Assembly (NCBI RefSeq): GCF_000524195.1
Contig: NW_020170450.1
Coordinates: forward strand, 273,301 to 337,300
Direction of reading: 5' to 3'
Origin: Echinococcus granulosus
Taxonomy: Eukaryota > Platyhelminthes > Cestoda > Cyclophyllidea > Taeniidae
Length of the DNA stretch: 64,000 bases
Below, one piece after another: positions 12,201-25,249 of this stretch; within the stretch, counting starts at the first letter, position 1, and every line of letters begins with the position of its first letter. The notes under the pieces are model-generated. The model worked only from the letters and a program-made list of their open reading frames with translations. It was not told the origin of the DNA and did no database searches. A program made the translations under genes and the position numbers.

Positions 12201-15200
12201 CAATGTTTACAACCAGTTACAGTTCCTTGAAGCGTCTTCAATAAGCAGCTACTTCCAGAAGGGATGAAGCACTCAGAAGCCAATCGAGATAATTGATTGT
12301 TCCTTCAGGACCACTGAACTGAATCACTCCGGAGGGTCAGCTGTGAAAGCTGTCTCCAAAGAATACAGAACTGGAGCATTCAACTCCTCGACACTTCTGG
12401 GTGCCATCGAGGGGCGCTGTAAAGACCTCAAATTCCTGAAGGCACTGCAGACAACTCACCGATTCCACACAAGGGGATAGGGCTGCGGTTGAAGGATACC
12501 TGTGCAAGAGAGTCTGAGTCGGAGAATTTGGCAAATCCCCTACTACTAATTTCCGAAATCAATCACCGTTAATTTACCTTGTTCCCACTTACTCCATCCA
12601 TTCAACTAAACCAAAAGCAACTTCGAACCAGCCTAACACCGGTGACGACCTTGAAATATCGTTACTAGGACACGGATTGACAATGTGATACCTTTCGATG
12701 CTAAGGCAGTTGACATGGGGATTGCGCAGAAGAGGTACAACAATCATGGAAGTTTTTACTTTATGTTTACACTAGAAAGAGAGAAACCCTTCACCTTGTA
12801 TCGATCACAGGATGCGTTGATAGATTTGTTTGTCATTCTCGATGTCGCGTCACAGATACGAGGAGGTTACTCGTTATAGAAACAGAATGGCCTCACAGAA
12901 AAATAACTCAGTTTCAGCGTCGGATTCCGCAAAATTGCGGCAGTGTTACAGCTAGAAATCGGTGCGATATAATACTCGTCGAAACAGAGAAGACATCTTA
13001 ACCACTAACCGACCAGAACACCGAATTTTAACAGATAATCACCAGTGAAACTGGATTAGACAAACGCCGAAGCCATGGTACACAAGTGCCCGAATCTCGA
13101 CGTCGGCAACCACCTCAACATTGACTTCAAAAAGCCCTCGACGTTCCATACAGGTAATCGGTAATGCTGTCGACAAATTTGCCCATCCATTATGGAACAT
13201 GCTTAAGCCTACGACTTAATTCATAGCTTTCACAGCATTACGACTAAACATTCAAATTCAACTTTCGTGAAAACCACTATAATAAATGCGTCAAAGAAGT
13301 TCCAGATAAGCGCAGACGTAGCCTGTGAGACGATAGACGCCATTAAAACTCAAACTTACACCAGTTCCAAAACACAAAGGTCCCAACATCCGATAGGTAG
13401 TCCGTCGTCGTGAAAGCCTCACCACTAAAAGACCCGTCGGAGTTCATATCTAACAACTGCCACAGTAATCGAATAGTTCGAAAGTCTAGGAGGCTACCCT
13501 TTTAAAAGTCCACAAGTATTTCATTCCGGAGATAAAATACGGTCAAATTTCGTGTGGTAACCACACATATAGTCTCAGTAGTTAAATGGATAACCGGCTC
13601 ACTACTAGCTTCATTTATCTGCAGGTAAGCGTTTCGAAAAGGCCTCAGCGTCCCGTTTGGATGTCACTGAAACTGAATAGTTACAACAGATTAAGTAGAT
13701 AACCAACGACAAATACTGCTAGTTCCAAAAGAAAGTGACCAATGTTCCACGAATCGAAGAAAACTCTGGGTTATGTGAAGCGCAGTTAGATATGTTGATG
13801 GTATCGGAAAAAAATAAAGGTTCAAGCTCCAGTACTGCTAGGAAATTTCGAATTATGAATAAGTTTGTAATTACCACACCATTATGTGATGGAGACCCAA
13901 AGACTACGAGCTTCAAAAAACGGCCATTTCAATAGACTACTTACATCTAATTGGGAATCGTTTCGACCGACACCGACAGAGGTAAACAGTTCAGTTCAAA
14001 TGTTTCTAGGTTCCAAAAGATGAGCACTTGCGGAGGATTATTAATTTCATTTATAAAATCTACCCACTTTTTGACTAAACTGAGCAAAACCATAAAATAC
14101 GAAGGAAACGCGAAAAGAAATAACAATTTACCGACTTACCGGTACCATGAAACCAGGATACCACCAGTGGGGTCATCGCGGGATCAAAATCGGAAATAGG
14201 ATTTTATTTTGTTAAAACTTTAAGAGTTCATGCTTGAATGTCGATTCCACATAGAGAGAAAGAGAACAATTGGGTAGAGACAAATGGAAATACTTGGAAA
14301 AAGTGGCAAGAGGAAAGAGAGTTGATAAAAACCAAGGAGACACGAGCAGACAAACGAGAGATAGACACCGAAATTGAGACATTAACATAGGAGAGGAGGG
14401 AGAAGTAGGATTGAACTGGACCCGACTGGAGATGATTCGAGCGAAACCTGTATGAGGAGACAAACTGACAATTACGCGAAAACCGGGAAACTGGGAACAT
14501 CGGATATCCTTCTCAAGCTCAAAGATAGAGAGCGGGAAAGTATACGAAATCATGGAAGGCGAAGGCAGTGATCGGAGTGAAGTAGACAGAGGGGGGAATC
14601 CACTTTACATAACTCACCTTTTGGACCGAAACACGGCCAAAACGCGGATTTACTAGAAATGAAGGAAAAAAGTTACATTTGTTTTTAAAGCTCCTACAAC
14701 TATGCTGAAGAGTTTGAAAATAATAGCACTCACAACCAACTCTAACACTAGGTCAAATGCTCAAAATACAGCCCCCAACTCTGATAGAAGATAACCTTAG
14801 CAGTTCATTGGAACATTGTTGCTTGCAGAGAATGAGTTTCAAAAAACGATCACCTTGGAAACCTAAGAAGTAGCAATGACCAACCGACAACTGTTGTGGA
14901 TTAGATTAAGAACTGTCAGGGATTGCAAAAAAGGCAGAAACAGCATTCTGATATCTGTGGATAGAGGACAAAATTCAGCCCTATCGGCAGGTGTGTAATC
15001 ATTATAGATCATACGTCAAGCAGCGACGAAACTAGCCGTGGCGGATCCGGCTCCGGTCAACAATCAGCCCGTAAAACCCCTTATCTGGAATAATTAACGT
15101 GCAATCCCTCGTGAACCCTTACAAGGCTGTCTTCTCGCAGGGATGGGGAGCAATCATTTACTAAGGGCATCATGCTCCTTCATAAACAATCCACGAACTC

Positions 15201-15487
15201 CTATTGCCAATTACACCCTATGGTAACCCGGCTGAACGGCGTCACATTACTACAAAACTGGCCTTACTCCAGGTGGCTTCCATTTATTTGGAAGACCGAA
15301 AGAATGCCTCGGAGATCAACATTTCACAAAGATCTCAGTAGGCCTTCCAAGGACAGTTCAGTTGTACTGACAAATCTACAAATCTGCCTTCTGTGTAGTG
15401 GTTAAATGCTGATAAATGCTTTAATGTGGAAAATTAAAAGCCCCACCATGGCGTGAACATTCACAGTGATTACTGCAACCATATTAG
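9279..15487. other. No gene recognised; long overlapping ORFs on both strands
   Basis: Frames of 115-135 codons occur on both strands at 9.2-10.7 kb (for example 9419-9808 plus and 9602-10012 minus), without any recognisable domain. Stop codons are rare because of base composition. A 17-bp near-perfect palindrome (AATACCAC-A-GTGGTATT) lies at 9944-9960. A short minus-strand segment around 14.62-14.66 kb has a strong acceptor (CCTTCATTTCTAG) and a GTGAGT donor 36 nt later. Its phase does not fit the end of hnRNP M exon 6 without a stop. The RRM3 exon expected for hnRNP M was not found. Confidence 0.4.
15283..15288 (-). terminator. Possible poly(A) signal AATAAA
   Basis: Minus-strand AATAAA about 200 nt beyond the in-frame TAG that follows exon 6 of the hnRNP M-like gene. 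If that stop is the real one, this is a suitable poly(A) signal. Confidence 0.35.
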
Positions 15488-18400
15488 CTAACTCACCCGT
15501 CTTATGTACATGCGATCAGATTCTGGTCGATTCATGCCTCCACCTCCACGAGAACCGGGCTGACGAGATACATCGCCACCACCACCACCCATTTGTTGAC
15601 GGTAACCACGTGAACCGCCTACATCACCACGGAAACGGGATCTCGAATCGTAGTTGGGCGGACGACGCGACTGCATGTCCACGGTGCCGCGCTCACCTAG
15701 TTGGGGAAAAAGTTGGAGTAAATTTGCTACAAAACCGACTACGGAGAGATCGAAGATATAGGTAAGGCCCTTGACCAAAAGCCGCAACACAGTGACGCAC
15801 CACCTAATATCTACCTCCAACTATGTGGGTTTAAATAAGTCAATGATGCTAATTAATGAATGAATCGCCAAGTGAATGAAGATAAACGCCGAAACAAAAT
15901 CAACATGGCAGAAACCACAGAAGACAGTTATGTAGCTTTTCTACGCCCCAAACAAACTTAGAATCTTAAATGGCAGCGAGCGTGATGCTCAGGTCAATCC
16001 ACGCTGTTCACCAGACGTACACGAATATTTGCTAATCTTGGTAAAGTGGTCCTCAGGTAGAGATCTCAAATTGAACCCTTTTCACTCGTCTTTCACAATT
16101 CCGACATACATCAAAAAGACACTGGTCTCGTTCAAAACTAGTTTCAAGCACTTCTAGTGCCCATTAAAGTTTCGTCTTGAAGGCTTTACCATTTTCTTCA
16201 AGATGCGATCTCGTGAATTAGAAAAGCCCTCGTACAACCGTCTTCCACTAACTGGCCAAATTGGCGCAATGGCGATTTCGACCACCCGCTGTACACTGAA
16301 TTGAGACTGCAAAGCTCTCCAGTATGAGACCTTCATTACAGGATATTTGGTCCGAATAGCGAGGAACCAGGAGTTTGGTCAGAGTAATTAGCTCGCAGTA
16401 ACCACTACCCCATCTGTGGCCGTACTTAAATATGCGTATTCATATCAGGCCAAGTACTGCGCAGCTCGATGTACGTCAACAATTTCCAAAATCAAAAACG
16501 TTGAATCAAGGTAATTTTCCCCCACATACACACCGACATCAACAATGATAACGGGCCTAAAGGCAGACTTCGATGTTGACATTTCATTTACCTACCTATT
16601 CGATTTTAAGGAACAAAATCGAGAAAATGAAAATAAACGCGACTAGAAGCAATTCAAAGCAGACAATGTGCGGGGTAGCAAGGGAGAAGGGGGTAACAAG
16701 TTGAATAGCTTGCTACATCCATTGTGTAGTGTCTCACAAACACCTAATTTACTTAGTAGCTACAATTGATCAATTGTCAGAATGAAATCGCGGAAAGCCA
16801 CCTCAAGTCACGTTGTGCATAGAAAATAACTAAATTAAGAAGCGAAGAAACACTGAAAAATGCGGTCTCGGAGCGAGTCAATTATAACAATCTGGAAGTA
16901 GAGTTACTCGATGCGTAACTATTGCAAGGTGAGATTCCCCGTAAATACATTCTGAAGAAATTATCAAGCTAATAAACATAGAATGTTGCTAGTAATGGCA
17001 TAACGACAAAGCGTTATCCTTACCACCATAGGGATCGCCGCTTGTCACTTGAGAATTAACCATCCCACCCATACCGGAATAAGAAGGCATTCCAGGTGCA
17101 TCCTACAGAAATAAAAGAAAACGATCAAGGTTAAAACGTCACCTGCCTTTAGCAAGTGGGGTCGAAATTATAATGTGCAGAAATTTGTCTGATTAAAATC
17201 GTATCTAAGAGTCTCAATCGTAGTAGTAAAAGACCTGTTTGCGGGACTGATCTGAAATAGGATCGCACTCAGTTTAATGGGAAAGTGGTCAACATAGTCT
17301 CCCAGGTGGTTCGGACGAATTCACACAAACCTGCCCAATTAGCAATTTTGTCCCAACTCATCTCACGCCTCTTTAGACCCACCCTATTGAGACCAAGAGC
17401 AGAGACGGCTTGGGCGATTTGGTCTTGCGACATTCCACCGGCAGCAGCTGCCATTAACAACTGTTGAATGCTTGCGTTGGGATCGCGGGAGCGGTCATTG
17501 GCGCTATTGTAGCCACCTAAAGGGAAAAAAAAAATACCAACATTAGCAATCCCAACCGCAACAATATTAACATTGTAACATCAGTTCCCACTAGGACTAA
17601 AAAATATCAATCCGCACTCTCATTCAGTTTCGATGCTGAGCCAATTTCAAAACGATAGTTTTCAGGAAAAAACTCGGCAAACGTCTCAGTATATCTCAGA
17701 GAAGTCAATAGACCGAAACGATCAAAGAGCTGCTGCTAGACACCATCGAAAATCGACATTTCAACTCACCCATAATCTGGCCCAACGGGTTCATTCCACC
17801 AGCCGCTCCCCCAGTCATCGGCTGAAAACCACCACCACCACCAGCAGAAGCAGCGCCCAAAAGACTCCCAATAATTTCTTGAGGTGGTTGTGGAGGCATG
17901 CCTCTTCCTGGTCCCATTCCACCACCGGCGCCACCGCCACCAATCAGCGCAGCCATCGCGGCGGCAATCGATGGAGTGGCTCCCGACGCTTGCTGCGGTT
18001 GTTGAGATTGGGGAGGAGGTTGGTGTGATGGTGGCTGTAGTTGAGATTGTTGGTGTGGTGGGGGAGGGGGAGGAGGTGGGGGCATGAAAGCTCCACCGCC
18101 ACCACTTCCATAAGTAATGCCAGGATTACCACCACCAATATTGCTGTTGTTATTATTATTGTTGCTGTTGAAGTGCGCCATGAAAGTAGCGACTGCGGAA
18201 GCACCTTGCGGCGTGGGAGGAAAGATGGGGAGATGAGGTGGGGCGTGACTCCCGTCGCGATCAATTTTTACACGAATCGGACGATCGTTAATATTCTGAA
18301 AACATGATGCGGTAATCAGGCAATTAAAGCTAACTGCCCCAACAATGGGCAGAAAGAATATATTAAATTACCAGCAAGGTTGCTCAAACAGATTATTAAA

Positions 18401-20698
18401 TGAATAATAAAATAGTTCTTTAGTCGCCCATAGCGTGAATTTCAACGAACAGTATTTATACCACCTCCGCATAACGACATGATTCACTACTGCTTAACTT
18501 CAAGAGTACTACTGACGATATTGCCATCAACAACAGAGGATAATTTCACAAATCTACTCAAATTAAACTGTATAGTTAAAAAAAATGGTCCCATTTAAAG
18601 CAATGCTTCCGGATTTCGTTGGTTGTCTAAAGTGATTTGATTGGAAAATCTGGGAAGGTTTACCTGCTCAATCTCAACTCCACATCACCTACTGAACAGA
18701 AAGGGTACAGACGAATGGTTACAGTTTCGTTTTATGTTCCTTGATAATGAGCTCTCTCCCAGAATACTAACAAATCTATTTCTCCTGCAAAAAACAGAAT
18801 TTCCTGCAAATCCCTCACATGGGATACGATGAAAACTATTACGCTCCGAGGAAACGGCACTCACAATGTGCCCCAAAAAAACCCACAGAGAGTATATTAA
18901 GACCCTAATAGCCTCTAATCCCGACTCAGTCCAACCGGTTAAAAAAGTCTTGTTACATGCAGACAGCTGAAGTAGAACCTTAAAATTGTAAAATCAAATT
19001 AAAATAGAGCTGCTTTCATAAATAAGGACACAACGGTCGCAAATGCCAATTCACCCAAAAAAACAATGCAGTCTTGCACACATTGCAGTAGTGCAATTTT
19101 GCCTAGCTGAATCACTCAGCAATGAGAGTAGCTCCGCACTTCAGGATCCTAAGAGAGCACAGTATTCATCCCAAGAGGTAAGTGGATGAAAAACGGCGAA
19201 AAAACTGTTTCGACGTAAAATTGCAGCAAAGAACCATCGATGTTGACGAAGAGAAGAAGCAATTTTGTCTGCAACCAACAGAGACCACAAGCACCAAAAT
19301 CGTGATGGACCATCCCATTGCATGTAGAAATTAAGTTTTCAATCTAACAAAATAACTTGCGCATCTAGAAAACAGCTCGTAAGTTTCAACTGAATGAAGT
19401 GCTCGTTTAACAAATAGGCACAATAGGAAAGCAGCCAAAATCTGAAAATGAAACTAATTCTAAGTCAAAAAATGCTACCTTATCTACAGGTTTAATCTTC
19501 AAACATCAACTATGAAAACCAGCCACTTGAGCACAATGCTACTTTTACGACAAAATAGACTTCCAGAAATTCAACTGGGATGGATCAATTACTAACATGT
19601 GCACGGAGGAAGTGGACAAGATGCAACGGGGACTGGCTTTTCATTAGCTAGAATCTCAGCACTGACAAAGAAGGAACGCCAACTCAGGTACGATTAACAG
19701 AACTCCCCATCAACCCGTACACAAACGTCTCACCTGTCCGTTGAACATTGACCAGGCCAGGAGCGCCTCATATGGATGTTCGAATCGTACTACAGCAACA
19801 CCCTTTGAACGACCCTCATCGTCCTGCTTTACGGTAGCATGGATCACCCTTCCCGCAATCTTGAAGATATCCTTGATTTTTCTCCAATCCACCGCATAGT
19901 CAAGGTTACTTATGTATAACGAGTCTGTGATGGGCCCTCGCACACCCATTCCCTCCAGCACAGTGGGTGTCAAATTTGCAACGCCGGGAACGGCACTTCC
20001 CGCGTTACTGCGCGGCTGTGGAGGCATTCCAGGTCCCGCATTCGGTGGTATCATTCCTCCTCCAACATCGATTGATGGGTTAGATGGACCATCGAATTCC
20101 ATGCTAGCCATGCGTTCCTGATCGCGTAGCGTCTCTTCCCGCACAATAATGCGGCGGTCACCGATTTCGAAGCGGTGCATCTTTTCAATAGCCTTTTCAG
20201 CCCCCTCTATAGACTTGAATTCCATCAGGCCCATTCCATTTGGACGACCATTAGACTTCATTAGCCGCAGATAGCCAGTGAAACCAAGTTGGTCACGAAA
20301 GATCTGCTTCAGCTTGTTCCAGGTAACATGATAAGGGATGTTAGCAATAACGACACGGCGTGAAGTTACCTTAACGCGACGTGGTGAGTGACTTCGGGAA
20401 CGAGACCGCGATCTAGAGATTGACAATAAGAAATCTGCATTGATAATGGCACGATAAGACAAAAACAGCAAAGACCAAATGCAAATAACCCCCATTGACG
20501 TATTTTAGAAGTAAAACCAAGTGCACATTTCTGGGAAGGCGACTACTTTAGCAGACATCTGCCGTTTACAAAACGTCCAGAGGTGATCAAGGCAATTAGA
20601 TAACCACTCAAAAAAGAAGAAGCAATCTGCAATGACTAAAAAACCCACCGATTACCACCGTTGGCGCTGGCTTTCCGCTCAATTGACGGAGATCTCAT
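15488..20698 (-). CDS. hnRNP M / MYEF2-like RNA-binding protein
   Basis: Six minus-strand exons join in phase: 20698-20649, 20412-19734, 18295-17770, 17516-17383, 17102-17024 and 15696-15497 (556 codons). The protein begins MRSPSIERKASANGGNR, then an SR-rich stretch. RRM1 is about residues 36-109 (RNP2 VVIANIP, RNP1 RPNGMGLMEF). RRM2 starts near 179 (RNP2 LYISNL, RNP1 RSKGVAVVRF) and finishes in exon 3 (NINDRPIRVKID). Then follow Asn, Pro and Gln runs, an Ala-rich QLLMAAAAGGMSQDQIA segment and RGG-type sequence. Family members are nuclear pre-mRNA-binding splicing regulators with a third, C-terminal RRM. Here exon 6 ends SDRMYIRR at a perfect GTGAGT donor. Either RRM3 continues on an exon I could not find, or translation runs on to VS-stop at 15488. 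The gene call is secure; its end is not. Confidence 0.93.
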
Positions 20699-20718
20699 CG
20701 CAAAGTATAGCAGAGAAG

Positions 20719-20727
20719 CAAGATGGC
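20719..20727 (+). promoter_or_regulatory. YY1-like motif at the hnRNP M start
   Basis: CAAGATGGC, close to the YY1 core CAAGATGGCGGC, lies 21-29 bp upstream of the hnRNP M ATG (in reverse orientation to the gene). Such sites often mark housekeeping gene start regions. Single short motif. Confidence 0.3.
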
Positions 20728-20749
20728 CGGCGAACTTGGTACAGTAAAA

Positions 20750-23123
20750 CAAAGGCTCTTGATTTCACTTGACCATAAACCAGGCCGACTTGAAAAGCTT
20801 AGCGATTGAAGTAAACTAAAGCAAACTAATAACAACCTCAAGCGTTGTTGTGCTCTGGTGTAAACCCCGGGTAATTTTGCCTGATCTTTTTTTAGTTTAA
20901 TTGCGGTAAATCACAATACATTAATGATCTGATAGCGCAAAAAGTACTCAAAGCAGCTTTTTCTTGCATAAGCTACAACTTTGGTGGGTTGTGGAATGGG
21001 TCTTTTACCTCAATTGGGATAAATCCTATTCCTGCCTGGTGTTCGACCTTAACCCTCAAGGTCATTGAGTTCAGTTCAGAGCTGCTTAAGATCTATACAA
21101 GATGTATTTCATACGTATACAAAAGCCGAAGGCTGTGTGTGTAACCGAAATTGACCTGATGGCAATAATCACCTCAAAACAATTAAAGGTAGAAGTGGAT
21201 CGTAGTGGCCCTCCCCATGTGCATTCGGCACACTTACCTAAGCAGTAATACCAGTATGTTAATAAAGAAATAGTGCATAAAATTTAGCATTTTGACAATC
21301 ATAAACGGCCCACTTCTGCATAAACATTTTCACTTCGATGGGAGATGTTCTAAGGTTCCCATTTGTTGTGTTCAGCCTGAGGTCTTTTCTATAGAATCAG
21401 CAATACCAGAATCAGGTGGATCACAAATGGAAGACGTATGCATGAGCTGATTCATGTCTCCGCCTAGAAGCAGTCGCCTAATTTCAGAAGGGGACACACA
21501 CCATTGGCCACAATTTTGAGATCAAAGCCCCTCCTTAATCCGAGTTTATTTCTTGATGTTTCAAGTCTTCTGGAGCAGTTCCTTTGAGTCAATTCCGTTT
21601 GTGGAGTTACACTCCACATTCCATTGACAGATTCGATAAAACTTTTGCTAATTTGAAAGAAGTTTCGAGCAGCTTTAGGGCGCTGCTAGAAGATATCATG
21701 GTATTAGACATTTAGAGTAATGCAATTATTATCTTAATTAAAAAAAAATAAGGTCGAGGGCTTCATTTAATCCATTTGCTACATTTAAAGACAGGTATTA
21801 CGATTCACTGCCCCCCCCCCTTCCCTTTCTGCTTTCTTCTGCCAACACTGGCAGGCGATTTGGCTGGCAGGCGTAGTCATGCCAACGACGTATAAATGCC
21901 TCTTAAAAAACAGTCGAGTCATCTGTTTACGGAAAAGAATTCCTGGTCAGGTGGCATACATATGCTTCAATCTACCAAGAGAAAAAAATTACCATCTATT
22001 GGGGTGTCGCCAAAGTAGACAATGACACGGTATTTAGATAAATTAGCTACTTTAGAAGGGGACATCTAGTAGCAAAGGCATAAAGAGGTAATAGATGTTG
22101 TTTAAATACCCTTATAAACTCAGTAACCGGGATCTACTTATGCCTTATCTATACAAGGACATTTTTCCTCTCTCTCAACCTCTCACCCTCTAGGAGTGTA
22201 GCCGCCTGAGTCTTGTCTGAAGTCGAAAAAGTTGTAATATTAGGCCAGAATATGTACCGCTGACACACGGAAAGGCTGTGAGGGGCTATTGGCATGGCTC
22301 CAAGGCCATGCCGCCCGGCGGAAGTGCGATCACACAGGCTCCGGTGTCCGCGTAATCAAAACGAAGAGCTAAACAATCACAGCAATACCCCCTACAAGCC
22401 TGTCTGTTGTACGAAAAGAAATTAAATCGAGTCCAAAGTTGCATAACTCCCTAGTCAAATATGCCATGTAGCAATTGAAGAATGCGCTATACGCCGTACC
22501 TGTACTAGAATCCACTACTTAAATGCGGATTCAGCGACCCCTTTCTGTTGGTAGATAAGGCTTACTCACTAATGTTAATTAATAGCATTATAGATCTCAG
22601 TAATGGCCACGCCGACTAGAAACAAGTCGTTGAAGCGCCTGAGCATATGGGCGTCATGTATAAAACTTTCAGACTACTTGACGGTCTTGATTTATTGCAA
22701 TAAATCATCATAAACACGATCTAGTTTGAACATGAAAGTGTACAAAATGACTAGTCATGTTCACGATTAAAAAGTCCACTAAACGCAAGTAACCAATGCC
22801 TCGAATCACACTCGTGACATCAGAAACATGGACTTTAATACGTCAAAAGAGAATGACCGTTGAAACGAACATCCGCTGTGCAGCGTGGCAGCGCTCTGAT
22901 ACTTAAAAAGCCATGTTTTGTGCGCACAAGTCACACTGGAGTTACAGTTCAGTTCAGTTGTTTATGCACATCAGTTCCTCTGGCGCCAGTTCCTTAATTG
23001 GCGCCATTCAAAAAGAAGGAAGGATCAATAGTTTTGATGGGCTTCCGCTTCACCTGTCACGTTCTTCTTTGCTGCGCAATCAGCACCCCAAAGATTTAAT
23101 ATGAATGATGAATTCGACAGTGT
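20750..23123. other. Intergenic, no gene recognised; C10 tract
   Basis: By eye, T exceeds A on the plus strand from about here, the reverse of the hnRNP M region. A run of 10 C lies at 21811-21820. I see no exon with convincing splice context and no repeat family. Confidence 0.5.
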
Positions 23124-23139
23124 GTCACATATATGTGAC
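23124..23139. repeat. Perfect 16-bp palindrome
   Basis: GTCACATATATGTGAC equals its own reverse complement. A similar sequence, GTGTCACATATGCGTGACG, occurs near 40397-40415, so the motif may be a recurring dimeric protein-binding site. Confidence 0.75.
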
Positions 23140-23586
23140 GCGGGCTGACCCCACAAGCTTTTCTTAACCATCACATCACACACTTGATTAAAGTCATGTA
23201 AATAGGAGTTAGAAGGCAAGAAATGAAGGAATTTATGCTAATGAGGGTGTTAATAAATCAAACCGAGTTGCATACATTAAATGAAAAGTTTTTTGGCGAC
23301 ATTTGTACTACGAAATTTTAGTGACTTGTTTTCAACATTTTTACAAGTATGCTGAGAATTCCTTCCCTTTGGATAGACATATTTAAAAAAACTGATTTAT
23401 AAAAGTGTGAGCTGACCGATAACAAAATGGAATTTTTTGGTAAATGAGCTTAAGAAAAGTTTTGTCGTAAATTTAAGGGTCTTATTAGACCTTTCATATA
23501 CTATCCTTTGTTAAATAAAATAAATTCTCCTTTTCTTTTGTAAACTTATTACTTTTAACTGATAGTAAAAGGAGGTAAATTTAGTT

Positions 23587-23733
23587 ATGAATTATATACT
23601 ACTGAATTCCACCGTCCAATTAAGTAAACAAATCTGTTATGAGCAAAGTGAACCAATGAGTCCGGAGTGTACAAAGTATTGCATTTTTATTGCTACGGGA
23701 GCACTTTTAGAAGTGCTCACTGCTTTTTATTTA
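23587..23733 (+). CDS. Possible exon for a small one-span membrane protein
   Basis: An ATG-started frame gives 49 codons up to a strong donor (AA|GTAAGTTAAT), or 77 codons unspliced to a stop at 23820. It contains PECTKYCIFIATGALLEVLT, a Cys-flanked hydrophobic segment long enough to cross a membrane. The local sequence is very AT-rich, which favours hydrophobic codons by chance. No partner exon and no homolog were recognised. Confidence 0.2.
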
Positions 23734-23839
23734 AGTAAGTTAATTCGATGTCTAGGATTAAATAGGATTGCGTTACTCTTCCATCTACAAGAATCGACAG
23801 CTGCGCCACACATTTCATGAGAGCCCTTTAAAATGATGT

Positions 23840-25249
23840 AAAAGCAATTCCATTAAATCTACTAAATAATAAAGGCTTCTAAATTTGCGATTGTTTCATG
23901 ATATTCATCATTCTCCAGAGTAAAAGAGTACCTAATTCGAGACCACGTATGAGTAAATCGGTGGATGCACATCCCTTGAATGCATGTTATCGTCATTAAT
24001 AACTACCCAGGAAAGGGTTTGTATGGTAACTAATTTCTTTCCAGGCGATTAATGCACCAAGTGCCTTGATTGGATCGACTGGTAGAGCCTCGAGAATGAC
24101 CTTGAGGCTGGTTTGGAGGTCGTGTTCAATTCCACATAACCGCCCCTCCTTTCTTATCATTACCAAATCTTTTCCAGTTTTGCAAAAAAAAAGAGCTGTA
24201 AGGGTTTTTTTGTTTCGTCTGCAACAATGACGCATCGCTTTTATGCACTAAGTCAACCGAGGGGTTGCAAAATCGATAAAGGTCTGCTCAGCGACACGTG
24301 CGCAATAGCGATGAGTATTGATTTTTTTTTGGCACTTTATAAAGTTGATTTTTTTCGTAATTCAGTTATTAATTTCTGGCATTTTTGTCGTATTTTCCTT
24401 ATGCTTCAAACAAACAAAGACAAATTCACGTATTTTTTTTTTTCTAGATGAAAGGGAGAAGAATTATCCTCCTTTTGCATATTTTTTGAGAATTTATGCT
24501 CACCTTGGCAAATCGTGATATCACGACTGTCACGCGTTGTGTGCGTGTGTGCACTGTCGTTCGATAATCGTGCCATAGGTGCACCGTCCCCCCGAGCGTA
24601 GCTCCAATTGGTTCACCTTAAATGGCTGATTGTCGTGCGAATCCTGTTTGTGGTGTTTTTGTTTTCGTGTTTTGCAAACGGGTTGTCGTGACATGACAGG
24701 CTTGATCACAATCTGCTAAAGCCACACTCACGTTTGGTGGGAGCATGTAAAAAATTATTTAGTAGAAGAGGGTTAATTTTGGCTAAAAAAGGGATGTAAA
24801 GTGGTTTAGAATGCTTAGAAGGCTTCAAACAATTTTAACTCAATTTATATAGTGCTTTGACGGGATATAGGGAGATTTCTTAAAAAAAAGTGATGCCTGA
24901 TTTGTTAAGGTGAGTTGGTTCAAGAGTGCATGATTGGCCATAGAAATGAAGATAATAGGAGGTAGTTGGTAGAAACTTATTTAAAAAGTGCGAATTTTCA
25001 AGAAGTTGCTTTCTGGATTGTGGCAGAACTCATTGCGACTTCATCATTTAACGTGGAACCGTGAAATGCATAGTATTAGGAATAGGAAGTTGTTAAAGTG
25101 GGAACAATTCGAGGGAAGAAAGAATACATCTCGTCTAACCCACTACCCAAAATTCATCTTCCATAGTAGGTTATCCAGCTGACTCTGTAGGATTATTTGA
25201 ATGCATTCCCATATACATCCGTAGATCACAACCAGCTTTCTTCTACCCC
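23840..25249. other. Intergenic, no gene recognised
   Basis: T-rich on the plus strand, with several T runs (24.3-24.5 kb). A TATA-like TTTATATAG near 24.85 kb precedes a six-codon ATG frame ending at GTGAGT (24.91 kb), but no downstream exon was convincing. Confidence 0.45.
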
